Assembly (NCBI RefSeq): GCF_004310335.1
Contig: NZ_SIRS01000008.1
Location: forward strand, 1-64,000
Origin: Hyunsoonleella pacifica
Lineage (GTDB): Bacteria; Bacteroidota; Bacteroidia; Flavobacteriales; Flavobacteriaceae
Direction of reading: 5' to 3'
Length of the DNA: 64,000 nucleotides
The position numbers and the translations under genes are program-made. The notes beneath the pieces are model-generated. The model saw only the letters and a program-made list of their open reading frames with translations. It was not told the origin of the DNA and searched no databases. Below, one piece after another: positions 54,471 through 63,084 of the stretch (position 1 is its first letter; each line of letters starts with the position of its first letter).

Positions 54471-55237
54471 TGATTGAAGTTAAAGATTTACATAAATCGT
54501 TTGGAGATGCCCATATTTTAAAAGGTATTACAACAACTTTTGATAAGGGAAAGACTAATCTTATTATAGGGCAAAGTGGTTCTGGTAAAACGGTATTTTT
54601 AAAATGTTTATTAGGTTTGTTTAATTACGAATCTGGTACGATTTCTTATGATGGTAAAGTTTTTACTAATTTATCTGAAAGTGAAAAGCGTGATTTAAGA
54701 GCAGAAATAGGCATGGTATTTCAAGGTAGTGCTTTATTTGATTCTATGACGATTGCTGAGAATGTGATGTTCCCTCTAAGAATGTTTACAAAGATGAGTA
54801 AAAGTGAGATGGAAGATCGTGCTGATATTGTTTTAAAACGTGTGAACCTTCCTGATGCGCACAGTAAAATGCCCAGTGAAGCTTCAGGTGGTATGCAAAA
54901 ACGTGTAGCTATAGCGCGAGCTATTGTAAACAACCCTAAATATTTGTTTTGTGATGAGCCCAACTCTGGCTTAGATCCTAAGACTGCTATAGTTATAGAT
55001 AATTTAATACAAGAAATTACAGATGAATATCAAATCACTACAGTAATTAATTCTCATGATATGAATTCTGTTATGGAAATTGGAGAGAAAATTGTATTCT
55101 TAAAACATGGCTTAAAGGAATGGGAAGGCTCTAAAGACACTATTTTTAAGACAGATAATGAAACTGTAACTGACTTTGTATACTCTTCAAACCTCTTTAA
55201 GAAAGTCCGTAAGATGTATATAGAAGAGAATGAATAA
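54470..55237 (+). CDS. MlaF-like ABC transporter ATP-binding protein
   Basis: ATG 54470 chosen over 54410 because MIEVKDLHKSFGDAHIL is the normal ABC start; 255 residues. Walker A GQSGSGKTVF, Q-loop VFQGSALFD, signature ASGGMQKRVAIARAI and Walker B LFCDEPNSGLDP. The SGGMQKR variant is typical of MlaF. The substrate-binding MlaD is not adjacent. Confidence 0.94.
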   Translation: MIEVKDLHKSFGDAHILKGITTTFDKGKTNLIIGQSGSGKTVFLKCLLGLFNYESGTISYDGKVFTNLSESEKRDLRAEIGMVFQGSALFDSMTIAENVMFPLRMFTKMSKSEMEDRADIVLKRVNLPDAHSKMPSEASGGMQKRVAIARAIVNNPKYLFCDEPNSGLDPKTAIVIDNLIQEITDEYQITTVINSHDMNSVMEIGEKIVFLKHGLKEWEGSKDTIFKTDNETVTDFVYSSNLFKKVRKMYIEENE

Positions 55238-55257
55238 TTAGGTTTTAGGCAAAAAAA

Positions 55258-56727
55258 TCACCTTAAAATTAAAATACTGTCTTGTTTCAATTCTTTTGTT
55301 AACCAGACCCTTAATTCTTTTTCTTTTTTAAGTTTAGTGCTATCAGATAAGTTTTTATTCCATTTTAAATTAACAACAGAAACGGTATCTATATTTATAA
55401 AGTCTTTTGACTCTAACCTTCTTGAATATCCAAAATATTCCAAGTCCTTAAACCTTACCTTTGCATCTCTAGACAAATTTGTAAAAGACAGTTTATCTCC
55501 ATTAGTTTTGGCTTCAATCTGCTGATTTAGTACAGTAATATTTTCTTGTAGTTCTGTTATTTGTTTTTGTAAACCCGCGATGATATTATCTTTGCTATCT
55601 AAATCCCTTATGGCTCTATCATACGCTTCAGATATCTTATCAAAACTTCTATTTTTATTACCTTTTATATTTAACGTAAAGTCTCTAATCTTCTCATAAT
55701 TCTTTATTTCATTGGTTAAATCCGCAATAGTTGCTTCTGGTACTTCTCCATTAAAATAAAGTGTAATTGACTTCTCTTCCCATGCAGGAGTTCCTTTTTG
55801 AAGCCATAGTTCGTTGTTAGATTCTACTTCAGTTTTTAAAAAGTTATTGTAATCACTCTCTAAACCACTTTGCTGTATAAATTTAACAAACGTCCATATT
55901 GCTGGTGCCATAACCAAAATAGCTACCACAGAAGCTAATCTTGCTATACGCTTGCGCTTTTTAGAATTAGCATACCTGAGCATTGGGAAACGTAAAATTT
56001 TCAGCACCAAAAATGTGGCGAGAGCTATAAAAATTGTATTGATGGTAAATAGGTACATCGCACCAATAAAATAGTCCCAATTATGTGCCAAACCATAACC
56101 GGCTGTACATAGCGGAGGCATCAATGCTGTAGCAATTGCTACACCAAAAATTACAGACGCAATAGTACCTTTTTTGGTACGGGCAATGATTAAAGCTGCT
56201 CCTCCAAAAAATGCAATAAGCACATCTCTAACATCTGGTTTTGTACGACCAAATAACTCATTGGTCATAATATCTGCCGTTGGAAAAAATTTAAAGAATA
56301 AAAATGCAGCGAGTAAACTTAAAACTATCATGGTAGCTAAGTTTATCATAGATTTTTTTAAAGTATCTATATCATTTATAGCTATGGAAAGTCCCACCCC
56401 TAAGATTGGTCCCATAAGTGGAGAAATTAACATAGCTCCAATAACCACAGCTGTAGAATCAGCATTTAAACCAATAGATGCAACAAATATAGAGCACACC
56501 AAAATCCAAGCGGTAGCACCTTTAAAGGGGATATCATTTTTTATGGCCTCTATGGTAGCTGCCCTATCAGTATCATCCCTAAAATCTAAAAGTTCACTTA
56601 AGAATTTTGAAATACTAGTAAATAAACCTTGAGCATCTTTTTTTACTTCTTGCTTCGATTGTTCAACATTTTGATCCTTTTGGATTTCTTTCTCCTCTTC
56701 TGAAAAATTAAATTTACTTTCTTCCAT
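55258..56727 (-). CDS. DUF389 domain membrane protein
   Basis: 489 residues. Residues about 60-270 hold a DUF389 core with six helices (AWILVCSIFVASIGLNADSTAVVIGAMLISPLMGPILGVGLSI, IASVIFGVAIATALMPPLCTAGYGLA). The C-terminal 200 residues are soluble, with a coiled coil (IAGLQKQITELQENITVLNQQIEAK). Function not established. It converges with the MlaF-like gene. Confidence 0.9.
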   Translation of the reverse strand: MEESKFNFSEEEKEIQKDQNVEQSKQEVKKDAQGLFTSISKFLSELLDFRDDTDRAATIEAIKNDIPFKGATAWILVCSIFVASIGLNADSTAVVIGAMLISPLMGPILGVGLSIAINDIDTLKKSMINLATMIVLSLLAAFLFFKFFPTADIMTNELFGRTKPDVRDVLIAFFGGAALIIARTKKGTIASVIFGVAIATALMPPLCTAGYGLAHNWDYFIGAMYLFTINTIFIALATFLVLKILRFPMLRYANSKKRKRIARLASVVAILVMAPAIWTFVKFIQQSGLESDYNNFLKTEVESNNELWLQKGTPAWEEKSITLYFNGEVPEATIADLTNEIKNYEKIRDFTLNIKGNKNRSFDKISEAYDRAIRDLDSKDNIIAGLQKQITELQENITVLNQQIEAKTNGDKLSFTNLSRDAKVRFKDLEYFGYSRRLESKDFINIDTVSVVNLKWNKNLSDSTKLKKEKELRVWLTKELKQDSILILR

Positions 56728-56789
56728 TGTTACTAAATTGCATCATACTTACGAATATAGTATAATTTAGGATACAATGTGTTTAAGCT

Positions 56790-57869
56790 TTAACCGTAAT
56801 TTTCCCCAAACTTATCTTTTACTTTTTGAAGTGTTATCTTGATATCCTGCTCTTTTGCCTTAGGATAAATAAGTAGAACTTCTTCCTTATCTACAATAAT
56901 AAAATCGTTTAAACTATCTATTACAACTATTTTATTATTTGCTGTACGTATCATATTTCCAGAGGCATCTTCTATTAATGTTCTTGCATTTACTACAGCA
57001 TTGCCAGATTCGTTTTTATCTAATTTATCGTATAAACTTCCCCAAGTTCCTAAATCGTTCCAATCAAATTCTGCAGCAATTACATACACATTATTTGATT
57101 TTTCCATAATAGCATAATCCACCGAAATATTTTCAGCTTTGGGATAATTCTCTTTTATAAAGTCGCTTTCTGCTGTTGTATTATAAACTTCAATACCACT
57201 TTCAAATAATGTATATAAGTCTGGTTGGTTATTCTTAAAAGCACTTATGGCACTTTTTACACTCCACATAAAAATGCCTGCATTCCATAGAAAATTACCT
57301 TGAGCTATAAATTCCTTGGCCGTTTCATAATCTGGTTTTTCCCTAAACTGGTTTACTGGCTTTACGATATCTGTAGAAGATTTATCAAATTCTATATAAC
57401 CATAACCAGTATTTGGAAATGTTGGTTGTATACCTAAGGTCATTAACGCATCATTTTCTTCGCAAAATTCAAAGGCAGACTGCACGTTTTTAGAAAATGT
57501 GGCTTCATCCTCAATCCAGTGGTCACTGGGTGCTACAATCATCACAGCATCTGGATTTTCTTTTTGAATTTTTAATGAAGCATATAAAATACAAGGTGCT
57601 GTATTACGCATTGCAGGTTCTAAAACCACCTGCTTTTGAGTTACCTCTGGCAGTTGCTCTAAAACTAAATCGTTATAACGCTCGTTAGTTAAAATAAGAA
57701 TATTCTCTTTTGGAATTAAGTGTGCTAAACGCTGAAAGGTTTTTTGTATTAACGTATCTCCCGTTCCCAACATATCATGAAATTGTTTTGGAAAATCTTG
57801 TGTACTCACTGGCCAAAACCTTGAACCTACACCCCCAGCCATTAAAATTGCGTAATAATTTTTATTCAT
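56790..57869 (-). CDS. manC: mannose-1-phosphate guanylyltransferase
   Basis: Makes GDP-mannose from GTP and mannose-1-phosphate. 359 residues, nucleotidyltransferase signature ILMAGGVGSRFWPVS, IVAPSDHWI, and WNAGIFMWS. The extra phosphomannose isomerase domain of two-domain forms is absent. Its ATG overlaps the SprT-like gene by 4 bases. Confidence 0.93.
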   Translation of the reverse strand: MNKNYYAILMAGGVGSRFWPVSTQDFPKQFHDMLGTGDTLIQKTFQRLAHLIPKENILILTNERYNDLVLEQLPEVTQKQVVLEPAMRNTAPCILYASLKIQKENPDAVMIVAPSDHWIEDEATFSKNVQSAFEFCEENDALMTLGIQPTFPNTGYGYIEFDKSSTDIVKPVNQFREKPDYETAKEFIAQGNFLWNAGIFMWSVKSAISAFKNNQPDLYTLFESGIEVYNTTAESDFIKENYPKAENISVDYAIMEKSNNVYVIAAEFDWNDLGTWGSLYDKLDKNESGNAVVNARTLIEDASGNMIRTANNKIVVIDSLNDFIIVDKEEVLLIYPKAKEQDIKITLQKVKDKFGENYG

Positions 57870-58474
57870 TTTGTTTGATTTATTAGTTCTACTTCAGCAT
57901 TTGGATTAAAAAGATATAATCTCCCTGTCTTTACTTCAATGCATTCATACCGTTTTACTCGCTTTTTACCCATTTTAAACACCTTATTATTGTATAACTT
58001 AAAAGTATGTCCCAAAGGTATTTGAAAAATAAATGTTTTGCTATTTGGAGTATCAAATTGTTTTAATGCTAACGATAATTTAACATCTGTATCGCTACTT
58101 GCTTTTGGGTTTTTAAAGTGATGTGCTAACAAGGGCAGTATATCTCTAGGAAAAATATTTGGGTTTAAAAATGGCAGCATCAAACGCTGAAAGGTGCGCT
58201 TCCATTCTATGCCATGCGGTTTTATATATCTCCCATAGTTTTGAAATGCCTGAAAATGGGCAATCTCATGGATAAGCGTTATTAAAAACCGATACTGATT
58301 TAGGTTAGCATTTATAGTAATTTGATGCTTCCCATTTGGTAAAGGTTTGTAATCGCCATGTTTTGTTTTTCGCTCTTTTTTAATTTTTACTACAAGATTA
58401 TCGTGCTCTAGCAGCAAGGCAATTCTTGAAATGGCTGCTTCAGGGATATGGGTTATTAATTGCGAATGCATCAC
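57866..58474 (-). CDS. SprT-like family metalloprotease-like protein
   Basis: 202 residues. Zinc motif IHEIAHFQ (His69, Glu70, His73) with KQHQITINANLNQYRFL-like context before it, and PHGIEWKRTFQRLM. SprT-like proteins are related to eukaryotic Spartan, which cleaves DNA-protein crosslinks; the bacterial role is unclear. It is upstream and coupled to manC. Confidence 0.88.
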   Translation of the reverse strand: MMHSQLITHIPEAAISRIALLLEHDNLVVKIKKERKTKHGDYKPLPNGKHQITINANLNQYRFLITLIHEIAHFQAFQNYGRYIKPHGIEWKRTFQRLMLPFLNPNIFPRDILPLLAHHFKNPKASSDTDVKLSLALKQFDTPNSKTFIFQIPLGHTFKLYNNKVFKMGKKRVKRYECIEVKTGRLYLFNPNAEVELINQTK

Positions 58475-58641
58475 TACGAAAATAGTGGATTTTTATTAAA
58501 AACAGTACTTGGTTTTGTAAGAAAAAATAACTAGGTTCGTTTACTGTTGGATTAATTTCGTTCAAAACGATATTATAGTCCCAAAAGTTGACATTAATTT
58601 TTGGAACATACATTCGAAATATAAAAATAAACAGAAAAAAT

Positions 58642-58788
58642 ATGTACTTAGCTATCGGACCATCCCAATTAATTTTAGTTTTAGTAGTTCCAGTTGTAAT
58701 ATTCCTTTTAGGTTTTTTTATTGGAAAAAAATCAGGCTACATAAAAAGAGTAAAAGAAACTGAAAACCGAAATAATAAAACAAATTGA
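58642..58788 (+). CDS. small single-span membrane protein
   Basis: The frame opens at 58588, but ATG 58642 (MYLAIGPSQLILVLVVPVVI) gives a clean 48-residue peptide: one membrane helix (about 8-28) with a GFFIGKK turn and a basic tail (KSGYIKRVKETENRNNKTN). No family recognised. The flanking gene-free stretches (58475-58641, 58789-58984) show nothing else; they are AT-rich. Confidence 0.55.
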   Translation: MYLAIGPSQLILVLVVPVVIFLLGFFIGKKSGYIKRVKETENRNNKTN

Positions 58789-58984
58789 ACCGAACTTTTA
58801 GAAAGTTTAGCAAATTGTAAAAGTATACGAAATAAAAACTCAAAAACTATCTAACTGACCGAAACCATAAGAAAGAATAACAAAATAGAAACTCCACGTA
58901 TAAAATTACTGTTTTTATCAGAAGAACACTCCTATACAAATACTTAAATTCACGAATACTGAACCGATAAGCTATACCCGAAAA

Positions 58985-59620
58985 TCAAATCATACCCAAA
59001 AGCAAACCCATATTATCAAAGGTTTTCGTAGCTAAACCTTGTAGTTCATTTTTGTAATCATGCTCGGTGTATCCAAATACATCAAAATCTCCTGCTTTTG
59101 CTGCATTCACTCCAAAAACGCTATCCTCAATAACTAAACACTCTTTTGGTTTAAACCCCATAGTTTGGGCTGCCCATAAAAACACATCGGGTTCTGGTTT
59201 CCATTTTTGAATGGTATAACAGCTAAAAATATTACCTTCAAAATAAGGTAACAAACCTGTAACCTCTAAGTTTAACCTAATTTTATTTTCTGGCCCGCTT
59301 GATGCTACACAGAATGGAATTTTTAAATTTTCAACCAAATGTTTTACGCCTTTTATAGGTTTCATACCTTTACGAAACGCTTCAAAAGTTCTTTTACGAT
59401 ACTCTGATTCAAAATTGCTAGGTAGAGGTTTTCCAAGATGTTTAGAAATTAAGTCCATACAAGGCTTCAATGATTTTCCCTTAAAACTTATCAAGCATTC
59501 CTTTACATCTATATCTGTACCTAAGGCATTAGCCATATTTACCAGAACACTGATAGCTATAAATTCACTATCAACTAAAACACCATCACAATCAAAAATT
59601 ATACATTTGTATTTGCTCAT
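58985..59620 (-). CDS. HAD-family hydrolase (beta-phosphoglucomutase-like)
   Basis: 211 residues. HAD motif I FDCDGVLVDSEFIA, motif II VASSGPENK, motif III CLVIEDSVFGVNAAKAGD. The small helical cap fits the beta-phosphoglucomutase/phosphatase subgroup. Last gene of the M28-SDR-HAD run, 3 bases from the SDR gene. Confidence 0.9.
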   Translation of the reverse strand: MSKYKCIIFDCDGVLVDSEFIAISVLVNMANALGTDIDVKECLISFKGKSLKPCMDLISKHLGKPLPSNFESEYRKRTFEAFRKGMKPIKGVKHLVENLKIPFCVASSGPENKIRLNLEVTGLLPYFEGNIFSCYTIQKWKPEPDVFLWAAQTMGFKPKECLVIEDSVFGVNAAKAGDFDVFGYTEHDYKNELQGLATKTFDNMGLLLGMI

Positions 59621-59623
59621 TAA

Positions 59624-60307
59624 CTAAGGCGTAGAATTAGAAACCTGTAACAATTTACCATTGTAATAGGCATGACCATTAAGTGAAAAATCAAAAATAT
59701 AATTTGCCATTTCTAAAGCTGTTGTTGGGGCCTGATAGCCTGGAAACGCTTCTTCTAACATTTCGGTTTGTACAGCACCTAAAGCCAATACATTAAATGC
59801 AATTCCTTCTTGTTTATATTCTTCAGCTAATAGCTCTGTTAAAGTAATAACTGCACCTTTACTTGAGCTATATGCTGCTAAACCAGGAAACTTCATACTG
59901 CCTTGTACACCTCCCATAGAACTAATAGTTACTACATGACTTCCTTTACTCATAAACGGAACTGTAACTCGCGTAAGTTCTGAAACGCCAAAAACATTGG
60001 TTTTATATACATGTTCAAAATCAGATATTGAAGTTTCTGAAAATGGTTTATTTAAAAGTGCTCCTGCATTATTAATTAAAACATCTACCTGTTTCCATTC
60101 TTTTGTAATGAAATCTTCAACTTTTTTATAAGCCTCATTATCACTCAAATCAAAAGAAAAACATGTAACACTTTTTAGATTTAAGCTTTGTATAGGTTTC
60201 TCATTCCTAGAAAGTGCAAGTACGCTGTGTCCTGCTTTTGCAAATACTTTAACCAATTCAAAACCAATACCTCTACTAGTTCCTGTAATTATAACATTCT
60301 TACTCAT
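59624..60307 (-). CDS. short-chain dehydrogenase/reductase
   Basis: 227 residues. Cofactor motif TGTSRGIGFELV, NNAGALL, and active site with Ser in TISSMGG and YSSSKGA (Tyr-x3-Lys). NAD(P)-dependent oxidoreductase of unknown substrate. Overlaps the M28 peptidase gene by 8 bases. Confidence 0.92.
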   Translation of the reverse strand: MSKNVIITGTSRGIGFELVKVFAKAGHSVLALSRNEKPIQSLNLKSVTCFSFDLSDNEAYKKVEDFITKEWKQVDVLINNAGALLNKPFSETSISDFEHVYKTNVFGVSELTRVTVPFMSKGSHVVTISSMGGVQGSMKFPGLAAYSSSKGAVITLTELLAEEYKQEGIAFNVLALGAVQTEMLEEAFPGYQAPTTALEMANYIFDFSLNGHAYYNGKLLQVSNSTP

Positions 60308-61331
60308 TATTCATTTGTATTTCTTTTGAAGTGGAATTTACCATACCGCTTATTACTGGAATCATTTTATTTATAAAACTCGTCATGTGACCAAAATCTA
60401 ATTTATCTGCTTCGTCATCGACATGATGATAATACTTGAAGTTGGTAAAATCGAAAGTAGAAATTGCATGCGCTGGTACATTAAACTGCTTATAAAACGG
60501 ATAATTATCTGACCGTTTAAACAATTGAAACTCCTTAGCTTTCGGAAAAAAACCTATAATTTCTGAACCTGCATAATCATTTAATTTTTTAGCGATATTA
60601 GATTTTTCAAAACCAGTAATGTATGCCATAACTTCAGTTTCAGCCCTTGGCACTCCTATCATTTCGAAATTGATCATGGTGTATAAATCCATGCCTTTTC
60701 CTTTTAATCGTTTAGCCAAATGCTCTGATCCTTTTAACCCCATTTCCTCAGCAGCATATAGTGTAAATAATAAACTTCTTCTATTTCGTTTTGTTTTTGC
60801 AAAATATCTTGACCATTCCATAACAGCTGCTGTACCTGAAGCATCGTCATTTGCACCATTCGCGATATTATCACCTTCTACTTCTTTTGCCGTACCTATG
60901 TGGTCGTAGTGTGCTCCAAGAATCACAAATTCATTTTTTAATTCTGGATCGCTACCTTCTACATAACCTACAATATTGTAACCTACTATATTTTTTAAAT
61001 TAAAACTATCTCGATACGTTTTAAAATAAGGTTTTACACTATTCTCCTTGAAAAAATTCTCGATATATATAGCAGCTTTTTCTATGCCTTTGGTCCCCGT
61101 ATTTCTTCCTTCTAATTCATCTGAAGCTAAATATTCTAGACTAGATTGAACATCCTTAAGAATTATATTATCCGCTAGATCAGGAACCATAGTCTCGTTA
61201 GTATTAGCTTCTATTCTTGATGTATTAGAAGGAGTATTATCTATAGAATTAGGATTCGTTTCAATTATCTTTTTTTGTCCGCCGCAACTTAAAATTAGAA
61301 TTAACAGAAATAAGCTAAATATTTTTTTCAT
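60300..61331 (-). CDS. M28-family zinc aminopeptidase-like lipoprotein
   Basis: 343 residues. Lipobox LILILSC (Cys16). Metal residues in GAHYDHIG, NDDASGTAAVMEW, TLYAAEEMGLKGSEH and FPKAKEFQLFKRSDNYPFYK. Predicted envelope aminopeptidase. It heads the three-gene run continuing with SDR and HAD genes. Confidence 0.91.
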   Translation of the reverse strand: MKKIFSLFLLILILSCGGQKKIIETNPNSIDNTPSNTSRIEANTNETMVPDLADNIILKDVQSSLEYLASDELEGRNTGTKGIEKAAIYIENFFKENSVKPYFKTYRDSFNLKNIVGYNIVGYVEGSDPELKNEFVILGAHYDHIGTAKEVEGDNIANGANDDASGTAAVMEWSRYFAKTKRNRRSLLFTLYAAEEMGLKGSEHLAKRLKGKGMDLYTMINFEMIGVPRAETEVMAYITGFEKSNIAKKLNDYAGSEIIGFFPKAKEFQLFKRSDNYPFYKQFNVPAHAISTFDFTNFKYYHHVDDEADKLDFGHMTSFINKMIPVISGMVNSTSKEIQMNNE

Positions 61332-61356
61332 GGTTACATCTTTAAAAATTTAAAGA

Positions 61357-61393
61357 TAAAAAAAACCTGTCTCTAAATATTATAGAAACAGGT
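61357..61393 (-). terminator. Rho-independent terminator after pdhC
   Basis: On the minus strand, ACCTGTTTCTA pairs with TAGAGACAGGT (one wobble pair), followed by a T run. It ends the pdhA-pdhC operon before the M28 gene. Confidence 0.85.
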
Positions 61394-61449
61394 CTTACTT
61401 AAAAATCATTATTTATGACATCCTGAAATGAATCAGAGTGTTACTATTT

Positions 61450-63081
61450 TTAAACTAACATTGTCACAGGATTCTCGATATAACCTTTTAATGTTTGAAG
61501 AAACTGCGCTCCAGTTGCTCCATCTACGGTTCTGTGATCGCAAGCCAAAGTTAGTTTCATTGTATTTCCAACTACAATTTCTCCATCTTTTACAACAGGT
61601 TTTTGAACTATGGATCCAACAGATAAAATTGCTGAATTAGGTTGATTGATAATTGAAGTAAAATAATCAATCCCAAACATTCCTAAGTTTGATACTGTGA
61701 ATGTACTACCAGACATCTCATCTGGAGTCAGTTTTTTATTTCTTGCTTTTCCTGCTAATTCTTTAACCTCAGCTCCAATTTGTGGTAAGCTTTGCTCATT
61801 AGCAAAACGAACTACTGGTACTACCAATCCGTCTGGTACAGCAACAGCTACACCTATATGAACATGATTGTTTAAACGCATTCTATCATCAAACCATTGC
61901 GAATTAACTTGTGGGTGCTGCTTAAGCGCCATTGCACAAGCTTTTACAACTATATCGTTAAACGAAATTTTTGTATCTGGTATCGAGTTAAATTGCTTAC
62001 GGAAAGCAATAGCATTATCCATATCAAATTCTACTGCCAAATAATAATGTGGTGCTGAGAATTTAGACTTAGTTAATGATTTTGCAATCGCTTTACGCAT
62101 TTGAGAATTTGGTACCTCATCAAAATCTTCTTGACCAGATGGCACAAACTTGCCAACAGCGGCTGCTCCTGCGGCTGGTTCGTAATTTTCAATATCGCGT
62201 TTTATAATACGTCCATTTTCACCTGAACCTTGAACTTTGGTTAAATTAATACCTTTCTCCTCTGCTAATTTTTTAGCTAAAGGCGAAACATATACCCTAC
62301 CATTTTCGGTTAAAGGGGTTGGCGTAGGTACTTTTGATTTTGTTTCTGTTTTAGCAGGCGCAGGTTTTGACACTTCTGCTTTTGCTTCAACTTTTGGCGC
62401 TTCCTCTTTAGCTGAGGCTGGCGATGATGCTGAAAAGTTTGCTGCAACACTAGAAACATCAGTTCCAGCTGGACCTATTATAGCTAAAAGCTCATCTACT
62501 TTAGCAGATTCGCCTTCTTTTAATCCTATTTCTAATAAAGTACCTGATTGGAACGATTCAAATTCCATCGTAGCTTTGTCAGTTTCTATTTCAGCTAGAA
62601 TATCGCCTTCTTCAACTGCATCTCCAACTTGTTTTAACCAAGTAGCGACAGTACCTTCTTCCATGGTGTCACTTAAACGTGGCATGGTAACAACAATAAC
62701 GCCTTCTGGTAGCTCTGCTTTAGCTCCCCCAGAATCTTTAGACGCCTCTGCTTCAATTGTAGTAGTTGTTTCTGAGGCTTTTTCTTCTGCAACTTCATCA
62801 GAAGTATTACCATCTCCATTTAATAATGCCGAAATATCTTCTCCGTCATCTCCAATTATAGCCAATAGTTCATCTACCTTTGTAGTTTCTCCTTCTTGAA
62901 CACCAATATGAAGTAACGTTCCTTCATTAAAGGATTCGAATTCCATAGTAGCCTTATCTGTTTCAATCTCAGCTAAAATATCTCCTTCTTCAATTTTATC
63001 ACCTACTTTTTTTAACCAAGTAGCGACAGTTCCTTCTTCCATTGTGTCGCTCAATCGAGGCATGTTTACAACTATTGCCAT
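61450..63081 (-). CDS. pdhC: pyruvate dehydrogenase E2, dihydrolipoamide acetyltransferase
   Basis: 543 residues. Two tandem lipoyl domains (1-80 and about 130-205, each with the lipoyl-lysine motif ETDKATMEFES), joined by Ala/Glu/Lys-rich linkers, then a peripheral subunit-binding domain (VSPLAKKLAEEKGINL) and the catalytic domain with DHRTVDGATGAQFL. Transfers acetyl to CoA in the PDH complex. It starts 3 bases after pdhA. Confidence 0.95.
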   Translation of the reverse strand: MAIVVNMPRLSDTMEEGTVATWLKKVGDKIEEGDILAEIETDKATMEFESFNEGTLLHIGVQEGETTKVDELLAIIGDDGEDISALLNGDGNTSDEVAEEKASETTTTIEAEASKDSGGAKAELPEGVIVVTMPRLSDTMEEGTVATWLKQVGDAVEEGDILAEIETDKATMEFESFQSGTLLEIGLKEGESAKVDELLAIIGPAGTDVSSVAANFSASSPASAKEEAPKVEAKAEVSKPAPAKTETKSKVPTPTPLTENGRVYVSPLAKKLAEEKGINLTKVQGSGENGRIIKRDIENYEPAAGAAAVGKFVPSGQEDFDEVPNSQMRKAIAKSLTKSKFSAPHYYLAVEFDMDNAIAFRKQFNSIPDTKISFNDIVVKACAMALKQHPQVNSQWFDDRMRLNNHVHIGVAVAVPDGLVVPVVRFANEQSLPQIGAEVKELAGKARNKKLTPDEMSGSTFTVSNLGMFGIDYFTSIINQPNSAILSVGSIVQKPVVKDGEIVVGNTMKLTLACDHRTVDGATGAQFLQTLKGYIENPVTMLV

Positions 63082-63084
63082 ATC

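Noticed and set aside
62237-62899. 220-residue plus-strand frame opposite pdhC
   Set aside because: Its Ser/Ala/Pro-rich composition mirrors the Ala/Glu-rich linkers of pdhC on the other strand; it is a shadow frame.
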